Assembly: GCF_009664085.1 (NCBI RefSeq)
Contig: NZ_CP039268.1
Location: forward strand, 1,163,501-1,227,500
DNA: 64,000 nucleotides
Direction: 5' to 3'
Origin: Thermochromatium tepidum ATCC 43061
GTDB lineage: Bacteria > Pseudomonadota > Gammaproteobacteria > Chromatiales > Chromatiaceae
Shown: positions 54,809 to 64,000 of the stretch, one piece after another
Position numbering within the stretch: the stretch's first letter is position 1
How the letters are laid out: every line of letters begins with the position of its first letter
Notes under the pieces: generated by a model
The model's input: only the letters and a program-made list of their open reading frames with translations
Database searches by the model: none
What the model was told of the DNA's origin: nothing
Program-made: the position numbers and the translations under genes

Positions 54809-57232
54809 CAGGGCGGTGCGCAGTCGCAGACTGTTGGTGACGACGAACAGGCTCGACAGGCTCATGGCGCCGGCGGCGAGCATGGGATCGAGCTGCCAGC
54901 CGGTGAAGGGCCAGAACACCCCGGCAGCAAGCGGAATGAGCGCGACGTTGTAGCCATAGGCCCAGACGAAGTTGAGCCGGATGGTGCGCAGGGTGCGGCG
55001 TGCCAGTACCACGGCATCGGCCACAGCGCGCGGGTCGCCGCGCATCAGGACCACGGAGCCGGACTCGATCGCGATGTCGGTCCCGGTACCGATGGCGATG
55101 CCGACATTGGCCTGAGCGAGCGCCGGAGCGTCGTTGATACCGTCGCCGACGAAGGCCACGCACCGCCCTTCGGCTTGCAGACGGGCGATCTCGGCGGACT
55201 TGTCGGCGGGCATGACCTCGGCCAGCACGCGCCTGATGCCAAGCTCGCGCGCGATCGACTCGGCGGTGGGGCGTCCGTCACCAGTCAGCAGGGTGATGTC
55301 CAGGCCCTGTTCGACCAGTCGCTGGATGGCCTCGCGGCTGCCGGATTTGATGGGGTCGGACACGCCCAACACAGCGATCAGCCGGCCGTCGACGGCGACA
55401 TGGATCGGTGTCGCCGTTGAGTTCGAGCGGGTCGTAAGCGCGTTCGCCGGCTCCAGATCTACCCCAAGCTGTTCCATCCAGCGCCGCGCGCCCACGACGA
55501 CCATTTGGCCATCGACCTTTGCTTGAATGCCAAGCCCTGGATGCGCCTCGACCTCACCGGCATCGCTCAGACTCAGGCCACGCGCCCGCGCCGCGGCGAC
55601 GATGGCTGCACCCAGCGGATGCTCAGTGTGCTGCTCGACGGAGGCCGCTAGTGCCAGTGCCGCGTTCTCGTCCAGACCAAAGGCCGTCAGCTCGGTCAAC
55701 GCCGGCCGACCCTCGGTCAAAGTGCCGGTCTTGTCGAACACTACCGTATCGACCCGCGCCAGGGTCGAAAGTGCCGCGCCCTGCCGAAACAGCAGACCCA
55801 GACCGGCCCCGCGCCCAGTGGCGACCAGGATCGCCGTCGGGGTCGCCAGCCCCATGGCGCAGGGACAGGCGATCAGCAGCACGCTGACGGCGGCGACGAA
55901 GGCGTGATTGAGCGCCGGCTCAGGTCCCAGCCACAGCCAGACGCCGAAGGTCAGGACCGCGATCCCGATGACGATCGGCACGAACACCGCCGCGATACGA
56001 TCGGCCAACCGTTGGATCGGCGGCTTACTGGACTGCGCCTCCTGGACCAATTGGACGATACGCGCCAGCACCGAGTCGGCGCCGACATGCGTGGCGCGAT
56101 AGCGGAAGGCGCCGGTCTGGTTGAGCGTGCCGCCGATGACCGCATCCCCCGGCCCCTTGCGCACCGGAACCGGCTCACCGCTGATCATGGACTCATCGAC
56201 ATGGCTTGCGCCCTCGATCAGGAGGCCGTCGACCGGGATGCGCTCACCTGGACGCACTAGCAGCACATCACCCGGAATCACGGCCTCGGACGGGATCTCG
56301 GTCTCGCCCGCGGCGTCGAGCACGCGCGCGGTCGGTGGCTTTCGATCGAGCAGACGCCGGATCGCCTGCGAGGTGCGGCCCTTGGCGATCGCCTCCAGAT
56401 AACGCCCGAACAGGATCAGGGTGACGATGACGGCGGCGGCCTCGAAATAGAGATGTGCCGTCCCGGTGGGGAAGAGCTGGGGTCGTGTCAGGGCCAGCAG
56501 CGAATACCCATAGGCCGCACCACTGCCGAGCATCACCAGGCTGTCCATGCCCGGACTGAGCTGCGCGAACTCCTTTATGCCGCGGTTGAAGAAACGCCGA
56601 CCCGACCAGAACACGACCGGCGTGGCCAACAGCAGTTGCAGCCATTGCCAGACCGTCATGGGCGCCAGCCGTTCCATGAGCTGATGCAATCCGGGCAGCG
56701 ACATCGGCCCCATGCTGAGGAGCAGCAGCGGCAGACTCAGGGCGGCGGCGAACCGCAGATCGCGCTTGAGCCGGTCGAGCTCGCGTGCCTGCCGGGTCTC
56801 GTCGCTCTCCTGCGGCTGATCAGGCAGGCGTGCCTCATAGCCCGCCGCGCGGATGGTCTGGGCAAGGCGCTCGCGGCTCACCGTGGCCGGCAGATAGACG
56901 ACGCTGGCCGACTCGGTGCTCAGGTTGACGTTGGCCTCCAGCACACCCGGCACGGCCCGCAGCCGACGCTCGATGCCCGCCACGCATGAGGCGCATCTCA
57001 ACCCGCCGATGCCAAGACTGATCGATTCGGTCACGGGCACATAGCCGGCCGCGCGCACCGCCTCCAGCAGCTCAGGCACCGAGGTCTGCTCGAAACGCAC
57101 CAGGGCCAGCCCCGAGGCCAGATTGACCTCGGCTGACTCCACGCCAGGATGATTGAGGATGACACGCTCGACCCGTGCCACACAGGAGGCGCAGTTGAGG
57201 CCATCGACACCGATTCGCAATTCTTGGGTCAT
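54794..57232 (-). CDS. copA: Copper-transporting P1B-type ATPase
   Basis: The 812-residue pump exports Cu(I). Two heavy-metal-associated domains (C14/C17 and C80/C83 in GLxCASC) precede eight membrane helices. The ion site is C456-P-C458, the phosphorylated Asp is D500 in DKTGT, and HTEHPLG and GDGINDAP complete the signatures. ATG 57232 gives the family N-terminus, but ATG 57271 (13 codons up) has GGAGGG 3 nt ahead, supplied by the mobile element end. Which start is used is open. No copper regulator is adjacent. Confidence 0.93.
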   Translation of the reverse strand: MTQELRIGVDGLNCASCVARVERVILNHPGVESAEVNLASGLALVRFEQTSVPELLEAVRAAGYVPVTESISLGIGGLRCASCVAGIERRLRAVPGVLEANVNLSTESASVVYLPATVSRERLAQTIRAAGYEARLPDQPQESDETRQARELDRLKRDLRFAAALSLPLLLLSMGPMSLPGLHQLMERLAPMTVWQWLQLLLATPVVFWSGRRFFNRGIKEFAQLSPGMDSLVMLGSGAAYGYSLLALTRPQLFPTGTAHLYFEAAAVIVTLILFGRYLEAIAKGRTSQAIRRLLDRKPPTARVLDAAGETEIPSEAVIPGDVLLVRPGERIPVDGLLIEGASHVDESMISGEPVPVRKGPGDAVIGGTLNQTGAFRYRATHVGADSVLARIVQLVQEAQSSKPPIQRLADRIAAVFVPIVIGIAVLTFGVWLWLGPEPALNHAFVAAVSVLLIACPCAMGLATPTAILVATGRGAGLGLLFRQGAALSTLARVDTVVFDKTGTLTEGRPALTELTAFGLDENAALALAASVEQHTEHPLGAAIVAAARARGLSLSDAGEVEAHPGLGIQAKVDGQMVVVGARRWMEQLGVDLEPANALTTRSNSTATPIHVAVDGRLIAVLGVSDPIKSGSREAIQRLVEQGLDITLLTGDGRPTAESIARELGIRRVLAEVMPADKSAEIARLQAEGRCVAFVGDGINDAPALAQANVGIAIGTGTDIAIESGSVVLMRGDPRAVADAVVLARRTLRTIRLNFVWAYGYNVALIPLAAGVFWPFTGWQLDPMLAAGAMSLSSLFVVTNSLRLRTALSGRE

Positions 57233-57266
57233 GTGTAGAGATTGATGCTGATTCGACGAGGCAAGT

Positions 57267-57271
57267 TTCAT
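57267..57271 (+). other. TTCAT target abutting the short IS605 derivative
   Basis: This is the same pentanucleotide as at the full-length element. Read on the minus strand it gives ATGAA, the possible upstream start of copA. Confidence 0.6.
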
Positions 57272-57531
57272 AGACCCTCCGCAAGGAAACCCGCGACTTG
57301 AGTCGCGGGAGGAATTGCGGGCGCACGAAGTGCACCATGTGGTGTATAATGCACCGCAAGCGTGGTCTCCGGGCGCACGCAGACTGCAACGCCAGTCGAA
57401 ACCTGGCCCGGATTGGCAGCGGGGCCCCGCTGCCAAGGGCGGCTGTAAACACGCCCAATGTTGGGGATGCGGTCAACCATGTTTGCTGCGTCTCACAATA
57501 AAGCCTTCGACTTCAGTCGAGGGTTGTTTAC
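57272..57531 (+). mobile_element. 260-bp non-autonomous IS605 derivative (MITE-like)
   Basis: The first 86 bp match the left end of the element at 34862 with 6 differences, up to the tnpA start. The sequence then jumps to the last 170 bp of tnpB plus right end, with about 8 differences and no gaps. It keeps the left stems, the palindromic -10-like box (one base changed), the D343 region of tnpB and the right stem. It encodes no transposase, so it would need TnpA in trans. It lies between copA and the cbiET stop. Confidence 0.92.
57391..57531 (+). ncRNA. Possible orphan omegaRNA in the short derivative
   Basis: This segment corresponds to the predicted scaffold of the full element at 36400-36540 and ends at the same GTTGTTTAC boundary. 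The guide would be the following host DNA (CGTGGCGACC), just before the cbiET stop. Expression is not known; the 5' end is a guess. Confidence 0.35.
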
Positions 57532-57545
57532 CGTGGCGACCGCGT

Positions 57546-58790
57546 TCAGCGCGGCTTGACGGCAGTCAGGAGCGTGACCGGCATGGCGGTGCGCCAGCCG
57601 TCGAAGCGCCCGAGCGGGGCGGCGTGCGCGACCGAGATCCGGGTCAGCTCGCCGCCGATACGGGCGCGCAGCTCGACCAGGAAGGCCTCGCTCTGGACCG
57701 TGACCGCGTTGGCCACCAGACGTCCGCCGGGCTTGAGCGCCGACCAACAGCGCTCGGCCAGTCCCGCAACCCTGAGTCCACCACCGATAAAGATGGCGTC
57801 GGGCGGCTCCAAGCCGTCCAGGGCCTCGGGCGCGCGTCCGGCGACCAGGATCAGATCGGGCACCCCGAGTGCCTCGCGATTGCGTTCGATGAGCGTGCAG
57901 CGCCCCGCATCCGACTCGATGGCGATGGCGCGACAGCGCTCGTCGGCACGCATCCACTCGATCCCAATCGAGCCACAGCCGGCGCCCACGTCCCACAGCA
58001 GTTCGCCCGGACTGGGGGCCAGACGCGCCAGGGTCGCGGCGCGCACATCGCGCTTGGTCAACTGGCCGTCGTGTTCATAGGCCGCATCCGGCAGAGCGGT
58101 GCGGCGCGATAAGGGGAGGGTGTCTGGATCGGGCCGACATTCGACCGCGATCAGGTTGAGCGGGTCACACTCGGGGTGGTCCCAGTGGGCGGCCTGACCC
58201 TCGATCCGTCGCTCGGCACTCCCCCCGAGACGCTCCAGCACCGTCAGCCGGCTTGGGCCATAGCCGCGCGCGGTCAGTTGTGCTGCCAGTCGGGCGGGGG
58301 TGGCGCCATCGGCGGACAGCACCAGCAGGCGGGCACCCGTGGCGAGATGGAGATTGACCCGTGCCAGCGGGCGTCCATGCGCCGGGATCACAGTCACGTC
58401 CTGCACGGCCCAGCCGAGCCGCGCTGCCGCCAGCGAGATCGAGGAGGGCGCAGGCAGGATGCAGAGTTCCTCGGGCGGCAGGCGCTGGGCCAGCTGGGCA
58501 CCGATGCCAAACCACATCGGATCGCCGCTGGCGAGAACACAGACCGGCTGACCGCGCCGGGTCAGAAGCTGGTCATAGGCCAGATCGAATGGGGTCGGCC
58601 AGGGGTGACGCTCCTGGCCAGGACGCTCCGGGATGAGCGCCAGATGCCGTGCGCCGCCGAAGAGCAGCCGTGCCTCGGCGATGGCCCGCCGCGCCGGCTC
58701 GCCTAGCCCGGCCAATCCATCCTCGCCAAGGCCGACGATGGTGAGCCAGGGGGAGGTCGTTGAAAACGATGTGTTGGTCATGCCGTTCAT
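57546..58790 (-). CDS. cobL: Precorrin-6Y C5,15-methyltransferase (decarboxylating), CbiET fusion
   Basis: The 414-residue protein joins a CbiE-type tetrapyrrole methylase (about 1-205; [23 protein letters not shown]) and a CbiT-type Rossmann methyltransferase (about 215-414; [16 protein letters not shown]). Together they methylate C5 and C15 and decarboxylate the C12 side chain. ATG 58790 or 58781 may be the start. It is divergent from cobH, with 209 bp between. Confidence 0.93.
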   Translation of the reverse strand: MNGMTNTSFSTTSPWLTIVGLGEDGLAGLGEPARRAIAEARLLFGGARHLALIPERPGQERHPWPTPFDLAYDQLLTRRGQPVCVLASGDPMWFGIGAQLAQRLPPEELCILPAPSSISLAAARLGWAVQDVTVIPAHGRPLARVNLHLATGARLLVLSADGATPARLAAQLTARGYGPSRLTVLERLGGSAERRIEGQAAHWDHPECDPLNLIAVECRPDPDTLPLSRRTALPDAAYEHDGQLTKRDVRAATLARLAPSPGELLWDVGAGCGSIGIEWMRADERCRAIAIESDAGRCTLIERNREALGVPDLILVAGRAPEALDGLEPPDAIFIGGGLRVAGLAERCWSALKPGGRLVANAVTVQSEAFLVELRARIGGELTRISVAHAAPLGRFDGWRTAMPVTLLTAVKPR

Positions 58791-58999
58791 TTCAAATTCA
58801 GGATGCCGAACCGGCTGGTCGTCCCGGTGTCGTACTGAGCACAACGCTCAAACAGATCACGCCGAAACCGCGATTTGCGATTATAATCGGCCTCCTTCAG
58901 ATCGAACGCCCGTCCCCGCCGACCTTCGACCCGATTTGGGCCCTCTGTCCTCGCCACTGAGGACCTGCGCCCGCTCCGCCTGACTGTGAGACCCCGGAT
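58791..58999. promoter_or_regulatory. Divergent region cbiET / cobH
   Basis: The 209 bp hold a TATAAT (in GCGATTATAATCGG, about 58875-58890) that could be a plus-strand -10, without a clear -35. I looked for a cobalamin riboswitch and found no B12 box or GGGAA-type core. Confidence 0.3.
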
Positions 59000-59626
59000 A
59001 TGATCGACTACAACCGTGATGCCCATGACATCTATCGTCAGTCCTTTGCCATCATCCGCGCCGAGGCCGATCTGAGCCGCATCCCTCCCGACCTGGAGGC
59101 GCTGGCTGTGCGCGTGATCCATGCCTGCGGCATGCCCGAGATCGTCGCCGACCTGGAGTTCTCGCCGGGCGCAGGTGCGGCGGGGCGCGCGGCGCTGGAG
59201 GCGGGCGCGGCCATCCTGTGCGACAGCCGCATGGTCGCCGAGGGGATCACGCGCGCCCGGCTGCCCGCCGACAATCCTATCCTCTGCACACTGAACGACC
59301 CGAGCGTCCCGGCGCTGGCGCGAGAACTGGGCAACACCCGCACGGCGGCGGCGCTCGAGCTCTGGCGCCCCCATCTGGCCGGCGCGATCGCGGTGATCGG
59401 TAATGCCCCCACCGCCCTGTTCCGGTTGCTGGAGCTGCTCGATGCGGGTGCGCCCAAGCCCGCACTCATCCTCGGCTTCCCGGTCGGCTTCGTCGGCGCG
59501 GCCGAGTCCAAGGCCGCGCTCGCCGCCAACAGCCGCGGTGTGCCCTTTGTGACGCTGCGCGGTCGGCGGGGCGGGAGCGCCATGGCCGCGGCAGCGGTCA
59601 ACGCCCTCGGTCGCGGGCATGCCTGA
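59000..59626 (+). CDS. cobH: Precorrin-8X methylmutase
   Basis: The 208-residue enzyme moves a methyl group from C11 to C12 to give hydrogenobyrinate (CbiC in the anaerobic route). The catalytic His is H41 in VIHACGMPE, and CDSRMVAEGI, IGNAPTALF and GFPVGFVGAAESK are diagnostic. It is followed by the cobI-cobJ fusion after 5 bp. Confidence 0.95.
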   Translation: MIDYNRDAHDIYRQSFAIIRAEADLSRIPPDLEALAVRVIHACGMPEIVADLEFSPGAGAAGRAALEAGAAILCDSRMVAEGITRARLPADNPILCTLNDPSVPALARELGNTRTAAALELWRPHLAGAIAVIGNAPTALFRLLELLDAGAPKPALILGFPVGFVGAAESKAALAANSRGVPFVTLRGRRGGSAMAAAAVNALGRGHA

Positions 59627-59631
59627 TCGAC

Positions 59632-61200
59632 ATGGGCAAGGGACGTCTCTATGGCCTGGGCGTGGGTCCAGGCGACCCTGAACTCATCACCCTCAAGTCA
59701 CTGCGCTATCTGCGCGCCGCGCCCGTGGTCGCCTACTATGCCGCGCCCGACAAGCCCGGCCATGCCCTGACCACGGTTCAGCCCTATCTGCGCCCCGAAC
59801 AGATCCGACTCCCACTGATCTATCCGGTCACGGGCCGCAGGCCCGAACCGCCCTATGATTACGAGGGCCAGATGCGCGAGTTCTACGATCGCGCGGCGCA
59901 GCGGGTGGCCGAGCATCTGGATACCGGGCGCGACGTGGCCGTGATCAGCGAGGGCGATCCGCTGTTTTATGGCTCATTCATGTATCTGCACGACCGGTTG
60001 GCCGAGCGTTATCAGACCGAGGTGGTCCCGGGTGTGTGCTCAGTGGCAGCGAGCGCGGCCGTGCTGGGTACGCCCCTGGTCTATCGCGATCAGCGTTTCC
60101 AGGTGGTTGCCGCGACCCTCCCCGAGGAGACCCTGATCGAATGGCTTGATGGCGTCGAGTCGGCGGCGATCATGAAGCTCGGCAGCCATTTCGAGAAGGT
60201 CCGGCGGGTGCTCAGACGGCTCGGGTTGCTTGGGCGGGCGCGCTATGTCGAGCGCGCGACCATGGCGGGCGAGCGGGTGTGTCCGATCGAGGAGGTCGAT
60301 CCGGCGAGCGTGCCCTATTTCTCGATGATCCTGATCCCAGGCGAGCGCTGGCCGGGATCGAGCGCCAGTGCGCCTGCGTCCGTGCCGACACCTGAACGTC
60401 AGCCGCCTCGACCTGGCCGATTGGCGGTGATCGGTCTGGGGCCAGGTGCCGCCGAGCTCATGGCCCCGGCGGCGCGCCAAGAACTCGAGCGCGCCCAGGA
60501 CATCGTCGGCTATACCACCTATGTCGAGCTGGCCGGACCCTTTCGCCCGGATCAGCGTCTGTTTGCCTCGGACAATCGTCAGGAGCTTACCCGCGCCCAA
60601 TTGGCCTTCGAGTTGGCGGCCCAGGGGCGGCATGTCGCCCTGGTCTCGTCCGGTGATCCAGGCGTCTTTGCCATGGCGGCGGCGGTGTTCGAGGCGCTCG
60701 AACAGTCAAAGGACCCGGCCTGGCACGCGGTGGAGCTTACCGTCCTGCCCGGCATCTCGGCCGCCCAGGCCGCGGCGGCCCGCGCCGGCGCCCCGCTCGG
60801 GCACGACTTCTGCGTCATCTCGCTCTCGGACAACCTCAAGCCCTGGTCGCTCATCGAGCACCGGCTGCGTCAGGCGGCGCTGGCCGACCTGGTCTTGGCC
60901 CTCTACAACCCGCGTTCCAAGGCCCGTCCCGATCAGTTCGCCCAGGCGCTCGCCATCCTGCGCGGGCTCCGCGCCCCTGACACGCCCGTGGTGCTCGGGC
61001 GCGACCTCGGGCGCCCGGGCGAGGCCCTGACCATTACCACCCTGGATGCCGTCCAGCCCGATCAGGTCGATATGCGCACGGTCGTCATCGTCGGCTCGTC
61101 GCTGACCCGGCGCCTGCCGCGCCCCGATGGCGGTACCTGGGTCTATACGCCGCGCTGGTCGGGGCGCGCCCCACTGGCCTCAGACCCTGAACCTTTGTAG
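59632..61200 (+). CDS. cobIJ: Fused precorrin-2 C20- / precorrin-3B C17-methyltransferase
   Basis: The 522-residue protein carries two tetrapyrrole methylases in one chain. The first (about 1-240; [29 protein letters not shown]) is CobI/CbiL. The second (about 262-500; [36 protein letters not shown]) is CobJ/CbiH. A 20-residue Pro/Ala-rich linker joins them. Each uses S-adenosylmethionine. The fusion lets two methylations that are not quite consecutive share a protein. Its 3' end overlaps the convergent chemoreceptor by 21 bp. Confidence 0.93.
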   Translation: MGKGRLYGLGVGPGDPELITLKSLRYLRAAPVVAYYAAPDKPGHALTTVQPYLRPEQIRLPLIYPVTGRRPEPPYDYEGQMREFYDRAAQRVAEHLDTGRDVAVISEGDPLFYGSFMYLHDRLAERYQTEVVPGVCSVAASAAVLGTPLVYRDQRFQVVAATLPEETLIEWLDGVESAAIMKLGSHFEKVRRVLRRLGLLGRARYVERATMAGERVCPIEEVDPASVPYFSMILIPGERWPGSSASAPASVPTPERQPPRPGRLAVIGLGPGAAELMAPAARQELERAQDIVGYTTYVELAGPFRPDQRLFASDNRQELTRAQLAFELAAQGRHVALVSSGDPGVFAMAAAVFEALEQSKDPAWHAVELTVLPGISAAQAAAARAGAPLGHDFCVISLSDNLKPWSLIEHRLRQAALADLVLALYNPRSKARPDQFAQALAILRGLRAPDTPVVLGRDLGRPGEALTITTLDAVQPDQVDMRTVVIVGSSLTRRLPRPDGGTWVYTPRWSGRAPLASDPEPL

Positions 61201-63738
61201 CTGCCCGAGCTGTTGCGCCGCCAACTGGGCAAGCTCGGCGGCGGCATGCTCGATCTGGTGCGCGCCCGCGGCGATCTGTTCGATGGCCTGGGCGCTATTG
61301 ACCAGATTGCGATCCACCTCGGTCGCCACCGCGCTCTGTTCCTCAGTGGCGCTCGCGATCTGGGTATTCATGTCGCGGATGCGCGCCACGGCGGCGCTGA
61401 TGTTGGTCAGCGCCTGCTGGGACTGGGCGGCCATGGCGGCATTGCGCTCGATCAGGGTACGCGCCTGCTCCATGGCCGCGACCGCCTGACGGGTCCCCTG
61501 TTGAAGCTGCTCGATCATGCGCTGGATCTCGGTGGTCGAGTCCTGGGTGCGGCTGGCCAGGGTGCGGACCTCGCCCGCGACCACTGCAAAGCCCCGACCC
61601 TGCTCGCCGGCGCGCGCCGCCTCGATCGCGGCATTGAGCGCCAGCAGATTGGTCTGGTCGGCGATGCCGCGGATCACATCCAGCACCTGGCCGATGTTTT
61701 CGGCCTCCTGCGACAGGTGTGCGACCGCAGCGGCGGTGGACTGGACCTGGTCGGCGGTGTTCTGGATCAGCTGCAAGGCCTCGGTCATCACCGCCTGACC
61801 CTGCTGGGTGTCCTGATCGGCCGTGCGCGCCGCCTCGGCCGCCGCCGCGGCGCTCTTGGCCACGTCGGCCACGGTGGCGGTCATCTCGTTCATGGCGGTG
61901 GCGACCTGATCGGATTCCGACTGTTGACACTGGACCTGGGCATTGGCCGCGCGGCTGGTGGCCGAGAGCTCCTCGGCGGCGGCGGCCACCCGTTGGCTGG
62001 CGGTCATGGCCTCGGCCACCAGGTCGCGCACCCGGCGCTGGAAACGGTTGAAGGCGGACGCCAGCTCGGCCAGCTCGTCGCGCCCGGTCTCGGGCAGGCT
62101 GCGGGTTAAGTCCCCCTCGCCCTCGGCGATGTCGCGCATGGTGTCGGTCGCGGTGCGCAGCCGCCGCACGATGCTGTGTGCCAACCAGGACATCCCAGCC
62201 ACACCGATCAGGACGGCGAGGACTACCAACCCTAGCATCAAGGCGGCCGCCTCGCGGATCTGGGCCGCGGCGGCCTCGGCCCGGGCCTGGATGTTTGACA
62301 TGGGCAGCATGACCTCGACCGCCCAGGGTGTCCCGGTGAGGCCGATCTCGACCGGTGCTAAGGCCACCAAACGCTCTGCCCCGTCCAGCTGGTCCGTCAG
62401 CTCCAGGGTCTCGCCGCGGGCGATGGCCTGCTTGATCCGTTCGCCCTGGGGATGGACCTTGGCCAGGTCCTGGCCGATCCATTCGGGATGGGCGCTGCTT
62501 GCGACCACAGTACCGCGATGGGCGAGGATGGTGACCTGTGCCGTCCCATCAAACAACCGGGCGGCGGCGGCCTTGACCCCCTGTTGCAAATCATCTAGGC
62601 GCAGGTCGATGCCGACGATGCCGCGAAAGGCACCCTGGCGCAGCACCGGCGCTACCAGCGAGGTCAACCACACCTCCTGCCCCTGTACCGGATAGCGATA
62701 GGGGTCGATGATCACCTCGCGTTGGGTGCGCTTGGGGAGCTGGTAATAGTCGCCTGGCCCCGGCTGGTCATAATCGAGCAAGGGCTCGAGCGCCAGGGTG
62801 CCGTCTGGGGCGCGGTTCCAGTAGGGGATGAAACGCCCGCTCCCATCCGTGCCTGGGGTGTTGACAAACTGGGCATCGCGCCCATCGAAGGCATTGGGCT
62901 CCCAGGCGGTATAGACGCCGAGAAACCCCGGGTTTTCGCGCAGGATGGACTTGAGCATGAAGTTGATGTCGTCGCGCGAGTAAAAAAACAGCCGATCGGC
63001 CGAGAGACCAGTGGCGATCACCCAATCCCAGTCCCGGATCAGGCGTCCATAGGCGAGCTTGGGGCGCAGCTGGCCCGTACCCGGGGCAGGCCACAGATAA
63101 TGGACATAGCCCTCGCCATCGTCGTCGACCGCGCGCGCCAGGGCCGCGAGTAGGTTCTCGCCGCGCCCCAGGGCGGTGTTGAACTGGGGGCTATTGCCGA
63201 TCTGACCATTGAGCTCGGGTCTAAGCGGGTGCATGAGGGTGCGCGGGATCGGCTGGGTGCGATCCTGGACCCAGAGATAATTGCCCTGGTCATAGCGCAG
63301 GTTGGCCAGGAGCCTCAGCGCCTCCTCCTGGGCCCGCTTGCGCGGCATCGTACCGCCCTGTTCGGCGGCCAGATAGGGCGCGATCAGCGACTCGGCCAGA
63401 TCGACCGCGATCTGTAGGTGGTTGAAGCGCTGGCGCAGGCGCTCCCAGTCCTCGGCGGTGAACTGGTCATTCTCGGGGTGCGCCGCAGATACCAGGGCCT
63501 GGGCCAGGGTGCGGGCGGCATCGAGCGGGACCTCGAGGGCCGCCTTGATCCGGGCCGCCTCACCGCTGGCGGCATTGAGCGCAAGCGCCTGGGCGTTCTG
63601 CAATTCCTTGGCGCGCTGGTCATCGGCCATCCGCTGGAGCTCGGTGACGGCATAGCCGCCGATCACGACCCCAAGGGCGACCATGGATACGCCCGACCAC
63701 AAGGCGATGCGAAAGCCGATGGAGTGGGGATTAAACAT
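61180..63738 (-). CDS. Methyl-accepting chemotaxis protein with tandem Cache modules
   Basis: The 852-residue chemoreceptor has a first membrane helix near residues 8-28 and a large periplasmic region with two Cache-like units. The first is sCache_2-like, with [20 protein letters not shown] and [11 protein letters not shown]. The second is dCache-like, with [21 protein letters not shown] second membrane helix lies near 500-520, followed by HAMP and a signalling domain with the hairpin tip ([20 protein letters not shown]). ATG 63738 has GGAG 6 nt upstream; ATG 63750 is possible. No CheB/CheR pentapeptide at the C-terminus. Confidence 0.92.
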   Translation of the reverse strand: MFNPHSIGFRIALWSGVSMVALGVVIGGYAVTELQRMADDQRAKELQNAQALALNAASGEAARIKAALEVPLDAARTLAQALVSAAHPENDQFTAEDWERLRQRFNHLQIAVDLAESLIAPYLAAEQGGTMPRKRAQEEALRLLANLRYDQGNYLWVQDRTQPIPRTLMHPLRPELNGQIGNSPQFNTALGRGENLLAALARAVDDDGEGYVHYLWPAPGTGQLRPKLAYGRLIRDWDWVIATGLSADRLFFYSRDDINFMLKSILRENPGFLGVYTAWEPNAFDGRDAQFVNTPGTDGSGRFIPYWNRAPDGTLALEPLLDYDQPGPGDYYQLPKRTQREVIIDPYRYPVQGQEVWLTSLVAPVLRQGAFRGIVGIDLRLDDLQQGVKAAAARLFDGTAQVTILAHRGTVVASSAHPEWIGQDLAKVHPQGERIKQAIARGETLELTDQLDGAERLVALAPVEIGLTGTPWAVEVMLPMSNIQARAEAAAAQIREAAALMLGLVVLAVLIGVAGMSWLAHSIVRRLRTATDTMRDIAEGEGDLTRSLPETGRDELAELASAFNRFQRRVRDLVAEAMTASQRVAAAAEELSATSRAANAQVQCQQSESDQVATAMNEMTATVADVAKSAAAAAEAARTADQDTQQGQAVMTEALQLIQNTADQVQSTAAAVAHLSQEAENIGQVLDVIRGIADQTNLLALNAAIEAARAGEQGRGFAVVAGEVRTLASRTQDSTTEIQRMIEQLQQGTRQAVAAMEQARTLIERNAAMAAQSQQALTNISAAVARIRDMNTQIASATEEQSAVATEVDRNLVNSAQAIEQIAAGAHQIEHAAAELAQLAAQQLGQLQRFRV

Positions 63739-63810
63739 ATAGAACTCCATGAGTTTTATCGATTTTTGATACCCAAGCCGGGCGGGGCCCGCTTCAAGCC
63801 CCAGACAGGT

Positions 63811-64000
63811 CTATCCAGTCTGCAGGGCGCGGATCCAGTTCAAGGCTGCCTCCACGGTTGTCGCTTGAGCGAGCGCCTGGGGGCGCGCCGGGCGCTCGAG
63901 CATGATGACCCTAATCCCGCGCTCACGCGCGGCGACCAGCTTGGCGGCGGTGGCCTCGCCGCCGCTGTTTTTGCACAGGATGGTATCGATCCTCTGGGCA
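63811..64000 (-). CDS. cobK: Precorrin-6A reductase C-terminus, partial
   Basis: Only the last 63 residues are in the window, ending at TAG 63811. The segment DTILCKNSGGEATAAKLVAARERGIRVI contains the KNSGG motif and is followed by a MLERP strand, both typical of CobK/CbiJ, which reduces the macrocycle with NADPH. It adds to the cobalamin cluster at 53-64 kb and lies 72 bp beyond the chemoreceptor start. Confidence 0.88.
   Translation of the reverse strand, partial: AQRIDTILCKNSGGEATAAKLVAARERGIRVIMLERPARPQALAQATTVEAALNWIRALQTG

Noticed and set aside
57298-57501. 67-codon frame in the short IS605 derivative as a gene
   Set aside because: It is a deletion fusion of the left end and the last tnpB codons; it has no complete domain.
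58791-58999. Cobalamin riboswitch before cobH or cbiET
   Set aside because: GCCACTG and ACCTGC occur by chance, but the GGGAA core and the B12 box are missing and the order is wrong.
1-64000. CRISPR arrays, tRNA and rRNA genes
   Set aside because: No regularly spaced repeats, cloverleaf or rRNA segments were seen on reading; a tRNA or covariance-model search would be decisive.

Overview
The window is GC-rich DNA (roughly 60-65% by eye) with densely packed, often overlapping genes. The gene set points to a gammaproteobacterium, most likely a purple sulfur bacterium of the Chromatiaceae. The reasons are the PrkA/YeaH/SpoVR trio, a V/A-type ATPase operon, a bacteriophytochrome with its own heme oxygenase, a large cobalamin pathway, and CreA, Psd and alpha-2-macroglobulin of proteobacterial type. 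The organism name is an inference; no rRNA, tRNA or photosynthesis gene lies in the window. I saw no CRISPR array.

Layout. 1-6.8 kb: a partial hotdog thioesterase, a six-helix membrane protein and a giant PAN-domain alpha-2-macroglobulin. 7-11 kb: a minus-strand run of threonine ammonia-lyase, UDP-HexNAc 6-dehydrogenase and UDP-glucuronate epimerase. 11.4-18.4 kb: prkA-yeaH-spoVR, then an L,D-transpeptidase and an RlpA-like protein, a stress/cell-wall block. 18.4-24.2 kb: MtaD-type deaminase, phosphatidylserine decarboxylase, a haem-c DUF3365 protein, an unknown protein, an FAD oxidoreductase and CreA, with TTCA-loop hairpins on either side. 24.3-32 kb: a PilZ-GGDEF-EAL gene cut by a complete IS66-type element with a perfect 8-bp target duplication, then heme oxygenase and a photosensory-only bacteriophytochrome. 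32-43.2 kb: a V/A-type ATPase operon in transcription order H-C-I-K-F-E-A-B-(YkgJ)-D. Between A and B lie an Uma2-family gene and an IS200/IS605 element with TnpA and TnpB. 43.3-47 kb: a GT2-GtrA glycosyltransferase, a GT39/ArnT-like transferase and an alpha/beta hydrolase. 47.2-53.1 kb: an apparent plus-strand operon alr-cobU-btuF-btuC-btuD-DUF2233-NERD. 53.1-64 kb: cobalamin genes (cobE/cbiG C-terminal type, cbiA/cobB, cbiET/cobL, cobH/cbiC, a cobI-cobJ fusion, and the end of cobK/cbiJ), with a copper P-type ATPase and a chemoreceptor between them.

The most interesting signals are mobile and regulatory. A 260-bp internally deleted derivative of the IS605 element (57272-57531) keeps both ends and the omegaRNA-encoding tail of tnpB. 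It also carries a compensatory base pair in a left-end stem. In both copies the element abuts TTCAT, so its end brings a Shine-Dalgarno-like GGAGGG just upstream of an outward ATG. The light-sensing locus pairs bphO, an output-less BphP and a c-di-GMP enzyme gene that IS66 has inactivated.
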